Assembly: GCF_000737195.2 (NCBI RefSeq)
Contig: NZ_JALM01000061.1
Coordinates: 1-44,364, forward strand
Source: Sciscionella sediminilitoris
GTDB taxonomy: Bacteria > Actinomycetota > Actinomycetes > Mycobacteriales > Pseudonocardiaceae
Length of the DNA: 44,364 nt
Direction: 5' to 3'
Numbering within the stretch: the stretch's first letter is position 1; the number at the start of each line of letters is the position of its first letter. A program made the translations under genes and the position numbers. The notes under the pieces were generated by a model. It ran no database searches. It saw nothing but the letters and a program-made list of their open reading frames with translations, and was not told where the DNA came from. Below are positions 1 to 7,166 of this stretch, one piece after another.

Positions 1-128
1 CTCGGCGCTTCGCGCGGGCGCGGTGTCCTCGGTTCGCTCGCAAGCTCGTTCACGTGCGCTCGCTGCCTGGGGGAGCTGGGTGCTTCGCGCGGGCGCGGTG
101 TCCTCGGTTCGCTCATATGCGCGCTCAC
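1..128 (-). CDS. 5' end of a third gene in the MoxR-DUF58 operon (partial)
   Basis: An open frame begins at a GTG that overlaps the DUF58 stop codon as GTGA and runs without a stop to the window edge. The visible residues start MSAHMSEPRTPRPREAP. The block SEPRTPRPREAP then recurs 25 codons later, because a 33-bp sequence is repeated exactly in frame. An ATG four codons downstream is an alternative start. In actinobacteria MoxR and DUF58 genes are usually followed by a transglutaminase-like membrane protein (TgpA/DUF3488 type), so that is the likely identity, but this rests on context only. None of the visible residues belongs to a recognisable domain. Confidence 0.5.
   Translation of the reverse strand, partial: MSAHMSEPRTPRPREAPSSPRQRAHVNELASEPRTPRPREAP
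7..114. repeat. 33-bp direct repeat, two copies 75 bp apart
   Basis: Positions 7-39 and 82-114 are identical over 33 bp. The 75-bp offset is exactly 25 codons, so the copies keep the reading frame of the partial gene on the minus strand. The array may continue beyond the left edge. Confidence 0.85.
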
Positions 129-1372
129 GGCTGAACCTCGAGGTGTCCGGTCGCCGCTTTCGCCGCCTCGCACAACCGCTGCCAGGTGTCGGCGAGCCCA
201 TCGCCCGGTCCGGCGATCACGACCGCCCAGCCCGCCGCGGTGAGCAGCTGCGCGCCCTCGTGGACATCCGCGATCTCGCCGGTGTCACCCGGGCTCCACG
301 CCCCGACATCGAGCAGTACCGCGAGTCCGCTCGTGTGCCCCGCGGTGCTGGCGATCAGTTCCCCGAGCGCGGGCCGCGAACAGGCGCCGAGCACCGCGAT
401 GATCGCCCGCTCCTCGGCGAGCCCGCCCGGCATCGCGAGCTCGCGCCGGTGGGTCGGGCGCAGCGCGGCGAGCGCGTCCAGGGTGGCCTGGCCCTGATCG
501 GCCGCGCCGTCCTGCCCGGCGAGCTCGGCACCGTCCTCGGTGACCAGCCGCACCGGAAAACCGTGCGCGTGCAGGTGCAGGCACACGCTCGCGGCGAAGG
601 AGATCGCCCACTCCACCGAGGCCCCGGTACCGTGCCCGCGGTGCGCCGCCGCGCGGTGGTCGAGCAGCACCGTGCTGCCGCCACCGGAGGGGCGCTCCTC
701 CATGCGGACCATCAGCTCGTCCCGGTGCGCGGTGGACCGCCAGTGCACCTTGCGCAGATCGTCGCCGTGCCGGTACTGGCGCACGATCGCGTCCTGCTCA
801 CCGTGCCCGGCCCGGGCGCGCCGTGGACCGGAGCTGTCCGCGGATCCGTGTCCCACCGGCATCCCGTGCAGCTTCGCCGTGCGCGGCACCACGAGCAGAC
901 CGGCCGGTTCACCGAGCCTGCGGCTGAACTCGGCCAGCCCGAACGGATCGGAGACGCGCACCACGGCCGGGCCGATCGGGTGCACGCCGCGCAGCATCGG
1001 ATGCAGCGGATAACGCAGTTCGACGGTGCCCGAGGTGAGCCAGTCGATCACGAACCGGGGTTTCGCGCCCGCCGCGTAGGGCACCGTGTCCTCCACGAGC
1101 ACCCCGGAGGTCGGCAGCCGGGAGGCACTGGAGAGGTGCAACAGCACCTCGGTCCTGCTGCCCGCGGCGACCCGGTGCGGGCGCAGGCTCCGGGTGCACC
1201 GCAGCCGGGTGCGCGCCCAGCGCGCGACCAGGGTGGCGAGCAGTGGGAGGGCGAACACGAATACGGCCACCCGCAGCATGTCCCGCTCATCCAGCACCAC
1301 CGCGCACCCGGCCGCGGCGACCCCGGCAGCCAGCAGGCAGCGCCCCCGTGTGGTCATGCCCGTGTTGATCAT
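125..1372 (-). CDS. DUF58 domain protein, partner of MoxR
   Basis: 415 residues. Two hydrophobic stretches near the N-terminus (about residues 12-27 and 34-51) are followed by a beta-rich segment and the DUF58 signature at 198-220, which includes RQYRHGDDLRKVHWRST. DUF58 proteins have a VWA-like fold and work with MoxR AAA ATPases, probably as adaptors in chaperone-like assembly of envelope or enzyme complexes; the exact client is unknown. The start ATG overlaps the moxR stop as ATGA, so the two are translationally coupled. A second ATG at codon 6 is possible. The next gene starts inside the stop codon of this one. Confidence 0.85.
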   Translation of the reverse strand: MINTGMTTRGRCLLAAGVAAAGCAVVLDERDMLRVAVFVFALPLLATLVARWARTRLRCTRSLRPHRVAAGSRTEVLLHLSSASRLPTSGVLVEDTVPYAAGAKPRFVIDWLTSGTVELRYPLHPMLRGVHPIGPAVVRVSDPFGLAEFSRRLGEPAGLLVVPRTAKLHGMPVGHGSADSSGPRRARAGHGEQDAIVRQYRHGDDLRKVHWRSTAHRDELMVRMEERPSGGGSTVLLDHRAAAHRGHGTGASVEWAISFAASVCLHLHAHGFPVRLVTEDGAELAGQDGAADQGQATLDALAALRPTHRRELAMPGGLAEERAIIAVLGACSRPALGELIASTAGHTSGLAVLLDVGAWSPGDTGEIADVHEGAQLLTAAGWAVVIAGPGDGLADTWQRLCEAAKAATGHLEVQP

Positions 1373-2454
1373 CGCCTTGCCGGTGCGTGCGGTACCGGGA
1401 TCTTGCCGAGCAGTGCGCGCACGAGCTCGCCGGGGGAGCGGCGGGCCGCGGCCGCCTCGGGGGTGAGCACGAGCCGGTGCGCGAGTACCGGAACGGCGAC
1501 GGCCTGCAGGTCGTCCGGGACCACGTACTCCCGTCCGGAAAGGGCGGCGTGCGCCCGGGCGGCCCGCACCAGGTGCAGCGTGGCGCGCGGGGAGGCACCG
1601 AGGCGCAGTTCGGCGAGCCGCCGGGTGGCCCCGACGAGTTCGATCGCGTACCGGCGCAGTTCGCCGGCCAGGAACACCCGGGAGGTCGCCGCGATCAGCG
1701 AACGCACCTGCGCGGCGCCCGAGACCGGGCCGAGCTCGGCGAGCGGATCGTGCCCGGAGTGCTCGTCGATCATCGCGAGCTCGGCGCTCGGGTCGGGATA
1801 ACCGATCGAGACGCGTGCCGCGAACCGGTCGCGCTGGGCGTCCGGCAGCGCGTAGGTGCCCTCCATCTCGATCGGGTTCTGGGTGGCCACGACCATGAAC
1901 GGGCGGTCAAGCGGATAGGTGGTGTTGTCCACCGTGACCTGGCGTTCCTCCATGCACTCGAGCAGCGCGGACTGGGTCTTCGGGGAGGCCCGGTTGATCT
2001 CGTCGCCCACCACCAGGTTCGCGAACACCGGACCGTGGCTGAACTCGAAATCGCCGGTGGAGCGGTTGAAGATGGACACCCCGGTCACGTCGCTGGGCAG
2101 CAGGTCCGGGGTGAACTGGATGCGGGAGACCGAGCAGTCGATCGACCGGGCGAGTGCCTTGGCCAGCGAGGTCTTGCCGACCCCGGGCACATCCTCGACC
2201 AGCAGGTGCCCTTCGGAAAGCAGGGTGACCAGCGCGATCCGGACCACCTCGGGCTTGCCGACGAGCACGCGCTCCACATTGGCGCCGATCCGTCCGGCGA
2301 CCGAGCGGACGTGGTCGATCGTCTCCCGGTCGATGCCCTCGAACCCGGCACCGTCGATCCCGGCGCCCGCGTGTGCGCCGTGTTCGCCGACCGGCAGGTG
2401 CTCGTGCCTGCCGAGGACCCCGTCGTCGGTACCCGTCCTCGGACTCGTCGTCAC
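1369..2454 (-). CDS. MoxR-family AAA+ ATPase
   Basis: 361 residues. After a poorly conserved N-terminus of about 40 residues, Walker A is EDVPGVGKT at 87-95 and Walker B ends in DEIN at 151-154. The family stretch RASPKTQSALLECMEE follows, then the sensor segment VATQNPIEMEGTYALPDAQRDRF and a C-terminal AAA lid. MoxR proteins are hexameric chaperone-like ATPases acting with DUF58/VWA partners, as here. The GTG start is backed by AGGAGG five bases upstream. It is transcribed away from mraZ, and its upstream region carries GTGGGG-like boxes that read in its own direction. Confidence 0.9.
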   Translation of the reverse strand: MTTSPRTGTDDGVLGRHEHLPVGEHGAHAGAGIDGAGFEGIDRETIDHVRSVAGRIGANVERVLVGKPEVVRIALVTLLSEGHLLVEDVPGVGKTSLAKALARSIDCSVSRIQFTPDLLPSDVTGVSIFNRSTGDFEFSHGPVFANLVVGDEINRASPKTQSALLECMEERQVTVDNTTYPLDRPFMVVATQNPIEMEGTYALPDAQRDRFAARVSIGYPDPSAELAMIDEHSGHDPLAELGPVSGAAQVRSLIAATSRVFLAGELRRYAIELVGATRRLAELRLGASPRATLHLVRAARAHAALSGREYVVPDDLQAVAVPVLAHRLVLTPEAAAARRSPGELVRALLGKIPVPHAPARR

Positions 2455-2834
2455 TCGACCCTCCTGTCTGCCGACCCTGGTGTGCTGGCAGTGCGCCCGT
2501 CAATTGTGGCCCGAAGGCGATTCGCGACGAATCCCGCCCACGTACTGCCCTCAGGTTCCCGCACCGTGCAGGTGAACGCCACCACCTCCCTCCCCACGAG
2601 TCCCCACCACGGGCTCCACCACGCTCCCCACTTCGCCCCCCGTTTTGCCCCACCAGCTTCCGGTGATCGTTCCTGACCTGCGATTTTACCGGTGGTGGGC
2701 GGTGGGGGGAGGCCTGGATGGGCGGCCTGGGAGCGGCGGCAGGGCGCGTTTCCCCCACTTCGCCCCCACCTCGCTCCACCGCGCTGGCCTGCATGGACGT
2801 CATTCCTTCGATGCGGTATACCGAGTGGGAGCGG
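2455..2834. promoter_or_regulatory. Divergent moxR/mraZ intergenic region with G/C-box clusters
   Basis: There is no credible gene here. On the minus strand, GTGGGG or near matches (read as CCCCAC on the plus strand) occur at 2592, 2602, 2614 (CTCCAC), 2626 and 2648, with a C-run near 2636, so 10-12 bp apart. A second group lies at 2753, 2764 and 2774. These resemble the MraZ boxes before mraZ but face moxR. GATTCG-CGA-CGAATC at 2519-2533 is a perfect 6-bp dyad with a 3-nt spacer. A run of G-tracts at 2691-2712 could form a quadruplex. No convincing moxR promoter was found. Confidence 0.5.
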
Positions 2835-2862
2835 TTGACGGTGGTTGATCGTGGGGTACAGT
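2835..2862 (+). promoter_or_regulatory. Promoter of mraZ and the dcw cluster
   Basis: TTGACG at 2835-2840 and TACAGT at 2857-2862 are separated by 16 bp. This is a good actinobacterial vegetative promoter that predicts a transcript start near 2869 and a leader of about 67 nt. The spacer and -10 are covered by MraZ boxes, which fits autorepression. Confidence 0.7.
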
Positions 2863-2876
2863 GGTGACATGTGGGG
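2841..2876 (+). promoter_or_regulatory. MraZ operator: four GTGG boxes at 10-bp spacing
   Basis: GTGGTT, GTGGGG, GTGGTG and GTGGGG begin at 2841, 2851, 2861 and 2871, exactly one helical turn apart. A further GTGGGA lies at 2825. MraZ is known to bind arrays of short G-rich direct repeats with about 10-bp periodicity in front of its own gene. The array overlaps the promoter spacer, the -10 and the predicted start site. Confidence 0.75.
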
Positions 2877-2935
2877 CAACGCGGTGGCGGACGGTTCGGT
2901 CGCTGGTTGCCGGAGCTGCGCGGAGGTGAGTGCCG

Positions 2936-3367
2936 GTGTTCCTCGGTACGCACACTCCGCGTCTGGACGACAAGGGCAGGTTGACGCTGCCCGCGAAGTT
3001 CAGGGACGCCCTCGCGGGCGGGCTCATGATCACCAAGGGACAGGATCACTGCCTGTACGTGTTTCCCCGCGACGAGTTCGAACAGATGGCACGCAAGGTC
3101 GCGGAAGCGCCCTTCACCAACGAGGCGGTGCGCGCCTACCAGCGGTACCTGTTCGCCGGGACGGACGAGCAGCGGCCGGATGGTCAGGGGCGGATCTCCA
3201 TCGCGACGGAGCTGCGCCGCTATGCGGGGCTGGCGAAGGAGTGCGTGGTGATCGGTGCGGTCACCCGGCTGGAGATCTGGGACGCCGAGGCCTGGCAGCG
3301 CTATCAGGACGAACACGAGGACTCCTACGCGCAAGCGCAGGAGGAGGTGCTCCCAGGCGTGTTCTGA
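2936..3367 (+). CDS. mraZ: MraZ, transcriptional regulator of the dcw cluster
   Basis: 143 residues, beginning [20 protein letters not shown]. It has two SpoVT/AbrB-like (MraZ) repeats, each with a DxKGR-type core: DDKGR near residue 11 and DGQGR near residue 83. The protein forms oligomeric rings that bind repeated boxes upstream of its own gene and control the dcw operon. A GTG at 2930 is in frame and adds two residues. GTG 2936 is preferred because it gives the family-typical start and puts GGAGG at a 9-nt distance instead of 3 nt. It is first in the cluster, followed by an unusually long gap with a structured RNA. Confidence 0.95.
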   Translation: MFLGTHTPRLDDKGRLTLPAKFRDALAGGLMITKGQDHCLYVFPRDEFEQMARKVAEAPFTNEAVRAYQRYLFAGTDEQRPDGQGRISIATELRRYAGLAKECVVIGAVTRLEIWDAEAWQRYQDEHEDSYAQAQEEVLPGVF

Positions 3368-3378
3368 CGCGCTCGCGG

Positions 3379-3466
3379 TGCGCTGTGGTCTCTGTCCGCC
3401 CGTACTCGGGCCCTGACGCAACTTCCCCGGCGTCAGGTAACGGCGGCGGACCGAGACCACAGCGCA
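3379..3466 (+). ncRNA. Nested hairpin in the rsmH leader, candidate mraW RNA motif
   Basis: TGCGCTGTGGTCTC at 3379-3392 is perfectly complementary to 3453-3466. After one mismatch the pairing continues for seven more base pairs (3394-3400 with 3445-3451), a 22-bp outer stem. Inside it, CCTGACGC (3412-3419) pairs with GCGTCAGG (3430-3437) around a 10-nt loop. No U-tract follows, so it is not a simple terminator. The mraW RNA motif is a described structured RNA found upstream of mraW (rsmH) in actinobacteria and is presumed cis-regulatory. Position and structure fit, but I cannot check the consensus. Confidence 0.65.
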
Positions 3467-3495
3467 TCGGCGGGGAGCCGGCGAAGGGAACCGCG

Positions 3496-4464
3496 GTGGC
3501 CGGGTACACGCACGAGCCGGTGCTGCTCGAGCGGGTACTCGAGCTGTTCGAGCCCGCGCTCGGTGAGCCCGGCGCGCTGCTCGTCGACTGCACCCTCGGC
3601 CTCGGCGGGCACACCGAGGCGCTGTTGGAGAGGTTTCCCGGGCTCACGGTGTTCGGGGTCGACCAGGATACGAGCGCACTCGAACGCGCGCGTGCACGTC
3701 TGGCGGGATTCGGGGCCCGTTTCCAGGGCGTGCACGCGCGGTTCGACGAGTTCGGCCGGGTCGCCGAGGAAGCCGGGCGGACCGGGAACGAACTGCGTGG
3801 GGTGCTGTTCGATCTCGGGGTCTCCTCGCTGCAGCTGGACGCGGCCGAGCGGGGATTCGCCTACGCCAAGGACGCTCCGCTGGACATGCGGATGGATCCG
3901 GAGCAGGGGATCACCGCCGCGGAGGTGCTGAACACCTACCCGCACGGTGAACTGGCCAGGATCCTGCGCGAGTACGGGGAGGAGCGGTTCGCGGGCAAGA
4001 TCGCCTCGGCGGTGCTCAGCGAACGCGAGCGGGCTCCGTTCGAGACGAGCGCACGGCTGGTGGAACTGCTCTACCGGGTGCTGCCCGCGGCCAGCAGGCG
4101 CAGCGGAGGGCACCCGGCCAAGCGCACTTTCCAGGCGCTGCGCATCGAGGTCAACGCGGAGCTCGAGGTGCTGCGCACGGCACTTCCCGCGGCGCTCGAC
4201 GCGCTCGCCCCGGGGGGACGGATCGTCGTCGAGTCCTATCACTCGCTCGAGGACCGCATCGTCAAGCGCGAGCTTGCCGGACGGGCCCGGTCGAGGACAC
4301 CGGAGGGCCTTCCGGTCGAACTGCCCGGACACGGGCCGAGCCTGCGGCTGGTCACGCGTGGCGCCGAGCAGGCAGGGGAGCAGGAGTGCGCCCACAATCC
4401 GCGCGCGGCCTCGGTTCGGCTGCGCGCGGCCGAGAAACTTCCCGAGAGCGGAAAGGCACGCTGA
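3496..4464 (+). CDS. rsmH: 16S rRNA (cytosine(1402)-N(4))-methyltransferase
   Basis: 322 residues. It uses S-adenosylmethionine to methylate N4 of C1402 in the ribosomal P site. The start region [15 protein letters not shown], the SAM loop [14 protein letters not shown] near residues 31-44, [11 protein letters not shown], the DMRMD motif and [11 protein letters not shown] near the C-terminus are all typical of RsmH/MraW. The frame is open far upstream, but the family N-terminus fits GTG 3496, preceded by AAGGGA. The stop overlaps the next start as TGATG. The gene is conserved in dcw clusters although its substrate is the ribosome. Confidence 0.95.
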   Translation: MAGYTHEPVLLERVLELFEPALGEPGALLVDCTLGLGGHTEALLERFPGLTVFGVDQDTSALERARARLAGFGARFQGVHARFDEFGRVAEEAGRTGNELRGVLFDLGVSSLQLDAAERGFAYAKDAPLDMRMDPEQGITAAEVLNTYPHGELARILREYGEERFAGKIASAVLSERERAPFETSARLVELLYRVLPAASRRSGGHPAKRTFQALRIEVNAELEVLRTALPAALDALAPGGRIVVESYHSLEDRIVKRELAGRARSRTPEGLPVELPGHGPSLRLVTRGAEQAGEQECAHNPRAASVRLRAAEKLPESGKAR

Positions 4465-5102
4465 TGACGACGAGTACCGCACCAGGAACCAGGACGGGTA
4501 CCCGCGGCACGGCCGGCACCCGGGGAACCGGGGCACGGCCCCGTTCGGCGGCCGCGACAAAGGCGTACGCCCGGCGAGCACAACGTTTCGAGCATTCGCA
4601 GAAGCTGCTGCACCGCACCCAGCCGGTGCGCCAGCCGCGCCAGGCGAAGCCCGCGGCCAGGACGAGGGTGGCCGCGGCGAGTGCTTCCACCGCTTCGTTC
4701 GTCGTCCTGCTCATCGCACTGCTCGTCGCGGGGGTCGGGGCGACGCTGTGGTTGTCCACGCAGGCGACGGCGGACTCCTACCGCCTGGAGAAGCTCAAGG
4801 ACACCACGACCTCGCTCGGTCAGCAGCGCGAACGCCTGCAGCAGCAGGTCGCCGAGGCCAACTCGGCCACGTCGCTGGCACAGCGGGCCAAGCAGCTGGG
4901 CATGGTTCCGGCAGCCGATCCGGCGCACCTGCTGGTCGACAAGAACGGCAAGGTCAAGCTGATCGGGAAACCGAAGCCCGCGGAGGATCCCGCCAAGGCC
5001 AACGGGGGAGAGAGCCCGGGCGGGGCACCGACGGACAACGCGGCCCCCGCCGACAACGGGGACAACGTGGCGGGTGGCGCGCGGCCACCGGCAGGGCATT
5101 AG
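4464..5102 (+). CDS. ftsL: FtsL-like cell-division membrane protein
   Basis: 212 residues. A basic, Thr/Arg-rich cytoplasmic N-terminus of about 75 residues precedes one membrane helix (77-98). Then comes a heptad-type segment, YRLEKLKDTTTSLGQQRERL, suited to a coiled coil with an FtsB/DivIC partner, and a Pro/Ala/Asn-rich tail. Sequence similarity among FtsL proteins is low, so the call rests on topology and on its fixed place between rsmH and ftsI. FtsL links FtsQ and FtsB to the FtsW-FtsI synthase at the septum. ATG 4464 overlaps the rsmH stop and has GGAAAGG upstream. Confidence 0.8.
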   Translation: MTTSTAPGTRTGTRGTAGTRGTGARPRSAAATKAYARRAQRFEHSQKLLHRTQPVRQPRQAKPAARTRVAAASASTASFVVLLIALLVAGVGATLWLSTQATADSYRLEKLKDTTTSLGQQRERLQQQVAEANSATSLAQRAKQLGMVPAADPAHLLVDKNGKVKLIGKPKPAEDPAKANGGESPGGAPTDNAAPADNGDNVAGGARPPAGH

Positions 5103-5148
5103 CCGAATCGCTAGCGGTCCACGAAGGCCAGAGGGAGGGAGGTCCCCA

Positions 5149-7038
5149 ATGCCAGGACGAACGCGAGGCAGTATCGGCGTACGCAAGGCGTCGATCTCGC
5201 GCGCGCTGTCCCGAGCGGACAAGACGCGCAGGCCGGCACGCATCATCGTGGGACGGGTGCTGCTGGTCGGCGCACTCGTGCTCGCGACCGTGCAGCTGGT
5301 CAAGGTGCAGGCCTTCGACGGTCCGCAGCTGGCCTCCGCCGCGGAGGATCAGCGCATCACCCCCGTCTCCATCCCGGCCAAGCGCGGCACGATCACCGAC
5401 GCGCAGGGCACCAAGATGGCCTTCTCCGTGGATGTGGTCGCGCTGACCGCCCGGCCGAAGGCGATGCGCGGCATCTGGGACGACGCGCAGAGCAAGGTGG
5501 TCAAGAGCGGCGGCCGGGCGGTCTCCTACGATCAGCACGCTGCGGACATCGCCGGGTTCCTCAAGCAGCAGCTCGGAGATCAGTTCAACGAGCAGGACGC
5601 GCTCGCCCGGCTGCGTTCCGATCGCACCTTCACCTACCTGGACGAGAAGGTCGACCCACAGGTCGCCGCCACCATCCGGGAGAAGTTCCCGGACATCGGG
5701 CAGGAAAAGCGCTCCATGCGCCGGTACCCCGCCGGAAGCGTCGCGGCCAACGTGGTCGGCATGGCGAGCTGGCGCAAGGATCAGAAGCCGCCGGGGATGA
5801 AGGGGCTCACCGGGCTCGAGCACGCGCTCAACGCCAAGCTCGCCGGCAAGGACGGCCGCCGCGAGGTGGACACCGGCAACGGAAGCGATGTGGTCATCCC
5901 GGGCACCGAACGGGATGTGCGCCCTGCCGTTCCGGGCATGGATGTGCAGCTGACCCTCGACGAGGATGTGCAGTTCAAGACGCAGCAACTGCTCGACGAG
6001 TACCGGGACAAGGTCAAGGCGCGCGGCGGCTCGATCGCCGTGCTCGACGTGAAGACCGGCAAGGTCGTGGCGCTGGCCGACGACAAGAACTACGACCCGA
6101 ACGATCCGTCCACATTGAACTCGAACAACATGGGCGATCCGGCGATCTCCTCGCCGTTCGAACCGGGTTCGGTCGGCAAGGCGATCACCGCGGCCGGCGC
6201 GCTGCAGGAAGGCGTCGCCAAACCCGATGACGTGATCACCGTTCCGGGCAGCGTCAAGGTCGCCGACCGGACGGTGCACGACGACTGGTCGCACCCGACG
6301 CAGCAGTTCTCCTTCACCGGGATCCTCGCGAAGTCCTCCAACGTCGGCATCCTCAAGATCGCCAACCGGCTCGGACCGGAGAAGTTCGAGCAGTACCTGA
6401 AAAAGTTCGGCATCGGGCAGCGAACCGGGATCGAGCTCGCCGGGGAGAGCCCGGGATTCCTGCCCTCGCGCAAGAACTGGTCGGCGAGCACCTTCGGCAA
6501 CCTGCCGTTCGGTCAGGGCTACTCGATGACCACGCTGCAGATGGCCAGCGTCTACCAGGCGATCGCGAACGGCGGGATGCGGATCCCGCCCAGGATCATC
6601 CAGTCCAGCACCGGACCGGACGGCAAGGTGGTCGAGCACAAGTCGCCGAAGGGGACCCGGGTCATCGGGGAACAGGCGGCCAAGGAACTGGTCGGCATGA
6701 TGCGCTCGGTCACCCAGAAGGCGCCCTCGCCGAACGAGGGCACCGCGCCCTCGGCGGCCCTGGACGGCTATCAGGTGGCGGGCAAGACGGGTACCGCGCA
6801 GCAGGTCGATCCGAAGACCGGGAAGTACTCCCAGTCCGAGCAGACGACCACGTTCGCCGGACTGTTCCCGGCCGACCATCCGCGGTTCGTCGCGGCCATC
6901 ATGCTCGACCGGCCGACCGGTCAGGGCGGACAGACCGCGGCACCGCTGTTCCACGACCTCGCCTCGTACCTGACGCAGCGCTACAACGTGCCGCTCTCCG
7001 ACGGTCCGACCCCGAAGGTAAAGTTCGTACTCAACTGA
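5149..7038 (+). CDS. ftsI: Septal class B penicillin-binding protein (PBP3/FtsI type)
   Basis: 629 residues. It is the septal peptidoglycan transpeptidase. A basic cytoplasmic tail and one membrane helix (about residues 35-58) precede the PBP dimer domain with RGTITDAQGTKMAF. The C-terminal transpeptidase domain has all three active-site motifs: SVGK with nucleophile S341 and K344, SSN at 396-398, and KTGT at 546-549. The ATG is preceded by a strong GGGAGGGAGG at 6-nt spacing; the open frame upstream is not needed. It lies 46 nt after the FtsL-like gene and works with FtsW, encoded 5.6 kb downstream. Confidence 0.95.
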   Translation: MPGRTRGSIGVRKASISRALSRADKTRRPARIIVGRVLLVGALVLATVQLVKVQAFDGPQLASAAEDQRITPVSIPAKRGTITDAQGTKMAFSVDVVALTARPKAMRGIWDDAQSKVVKSGGRAVSYDQHAADIAGFLKQQLGDQFNEQDALARLRSDRTFTYLDEKVDPQVAATIREKFPDIGQEKRSMRRYPAGSVAANVVGMASWRKDQKPPGMKGLTGLEHALNAKLAGKDGRREVDTGNGSDVVIPGTERDVRPAVPGMDVQLTLDEDVQFKTQQLLDEYRDKVKARGGSIAVLDVKTGKVVALADDKNYDPNDPSTLNSNNMGDPAISSPFEPGSVGKAITAAGALQEGVAKPDDVITVPGSVKVADRTVHDDWSHPTQQFSFTGILAKSSNVGILKIANRLGPEKFEQYLKKFGIGQRTGIELAGESPGFLPSRKNWSASTFGNLPFGQGYSMTTLQMASVYQAIANGGMRIPPRIIQSSTGPDGKVVEHKSPKGTRVIGEQAAKELVGMMRSVTQKAPSPNEGTAPSAALDGYQVAGKTGTAQQVDPKTGKYSQSEQTTTFAGLFPADHPRFVAAIMLDRPTGQGGQTAAPLFHDLASYLTQRYNVPLSDGPTPKVKFVLN

Positions 7039-7166
7039 TCACCGGCGGTTCGGGGCCGCTCGCCGCCGACTCGCCGAGGCGAGAACGGCGCGCGATCGGC
7101 TCGCCGGTAACCTTTGCGCGCACACGGATATTCTCCGTGCGGTAGCAGCAACAGCAGGGAATTCAT
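7039..7166 (+). promoter_or_regulatory. ftsI-murE gap with two hairpins and a possible internal promoter
   Basis: The 128-nt gap is long for this tightly packed cluster. CGCCG-A-CTCGC at 7064-7074 folds back on GCGAG-AA-CGGCG at 7079-7090. CACGGA (7123-7128) pairs with TCCGTG (7134-7139) over a 5-nt loop. TATTCT at 7129-7134 could be a -10 element for an internal murE promoter, but no good -35 was seen. This may be a site for extra promoter input or partial attenuation. Confidence 0.3.

Noticed and set aside
23-1801. Long plus-strand open frame opposite the DUF58 and MoxR genes
   Set aside because: It is a GC-rich antisense shadow: Arg/Gly/Pro-rich composition, no recognisable motif, and it crosses two well-supported genes.
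2451-2879. Possible small protein gene in the moxR-mraZ gap (minus strand)
   Set aside because: No ribosome site, low-complexity Gly/Arg/Pro product, and it covers operator and promoter elements.
2845-3495. Upstream extension of the rsmH frame through mraZ
   Set aside because: The family N-terminus begins at GTG 3496, and the extension overlaps mraZ and the structured RNA in another frame.
4954-6954. 666-codon minus-strand open frame opposite ftsI
   Set aside because: ftsI has complete active-site motifs in the other strand; the antisense product is compositionally biased and has no domain.
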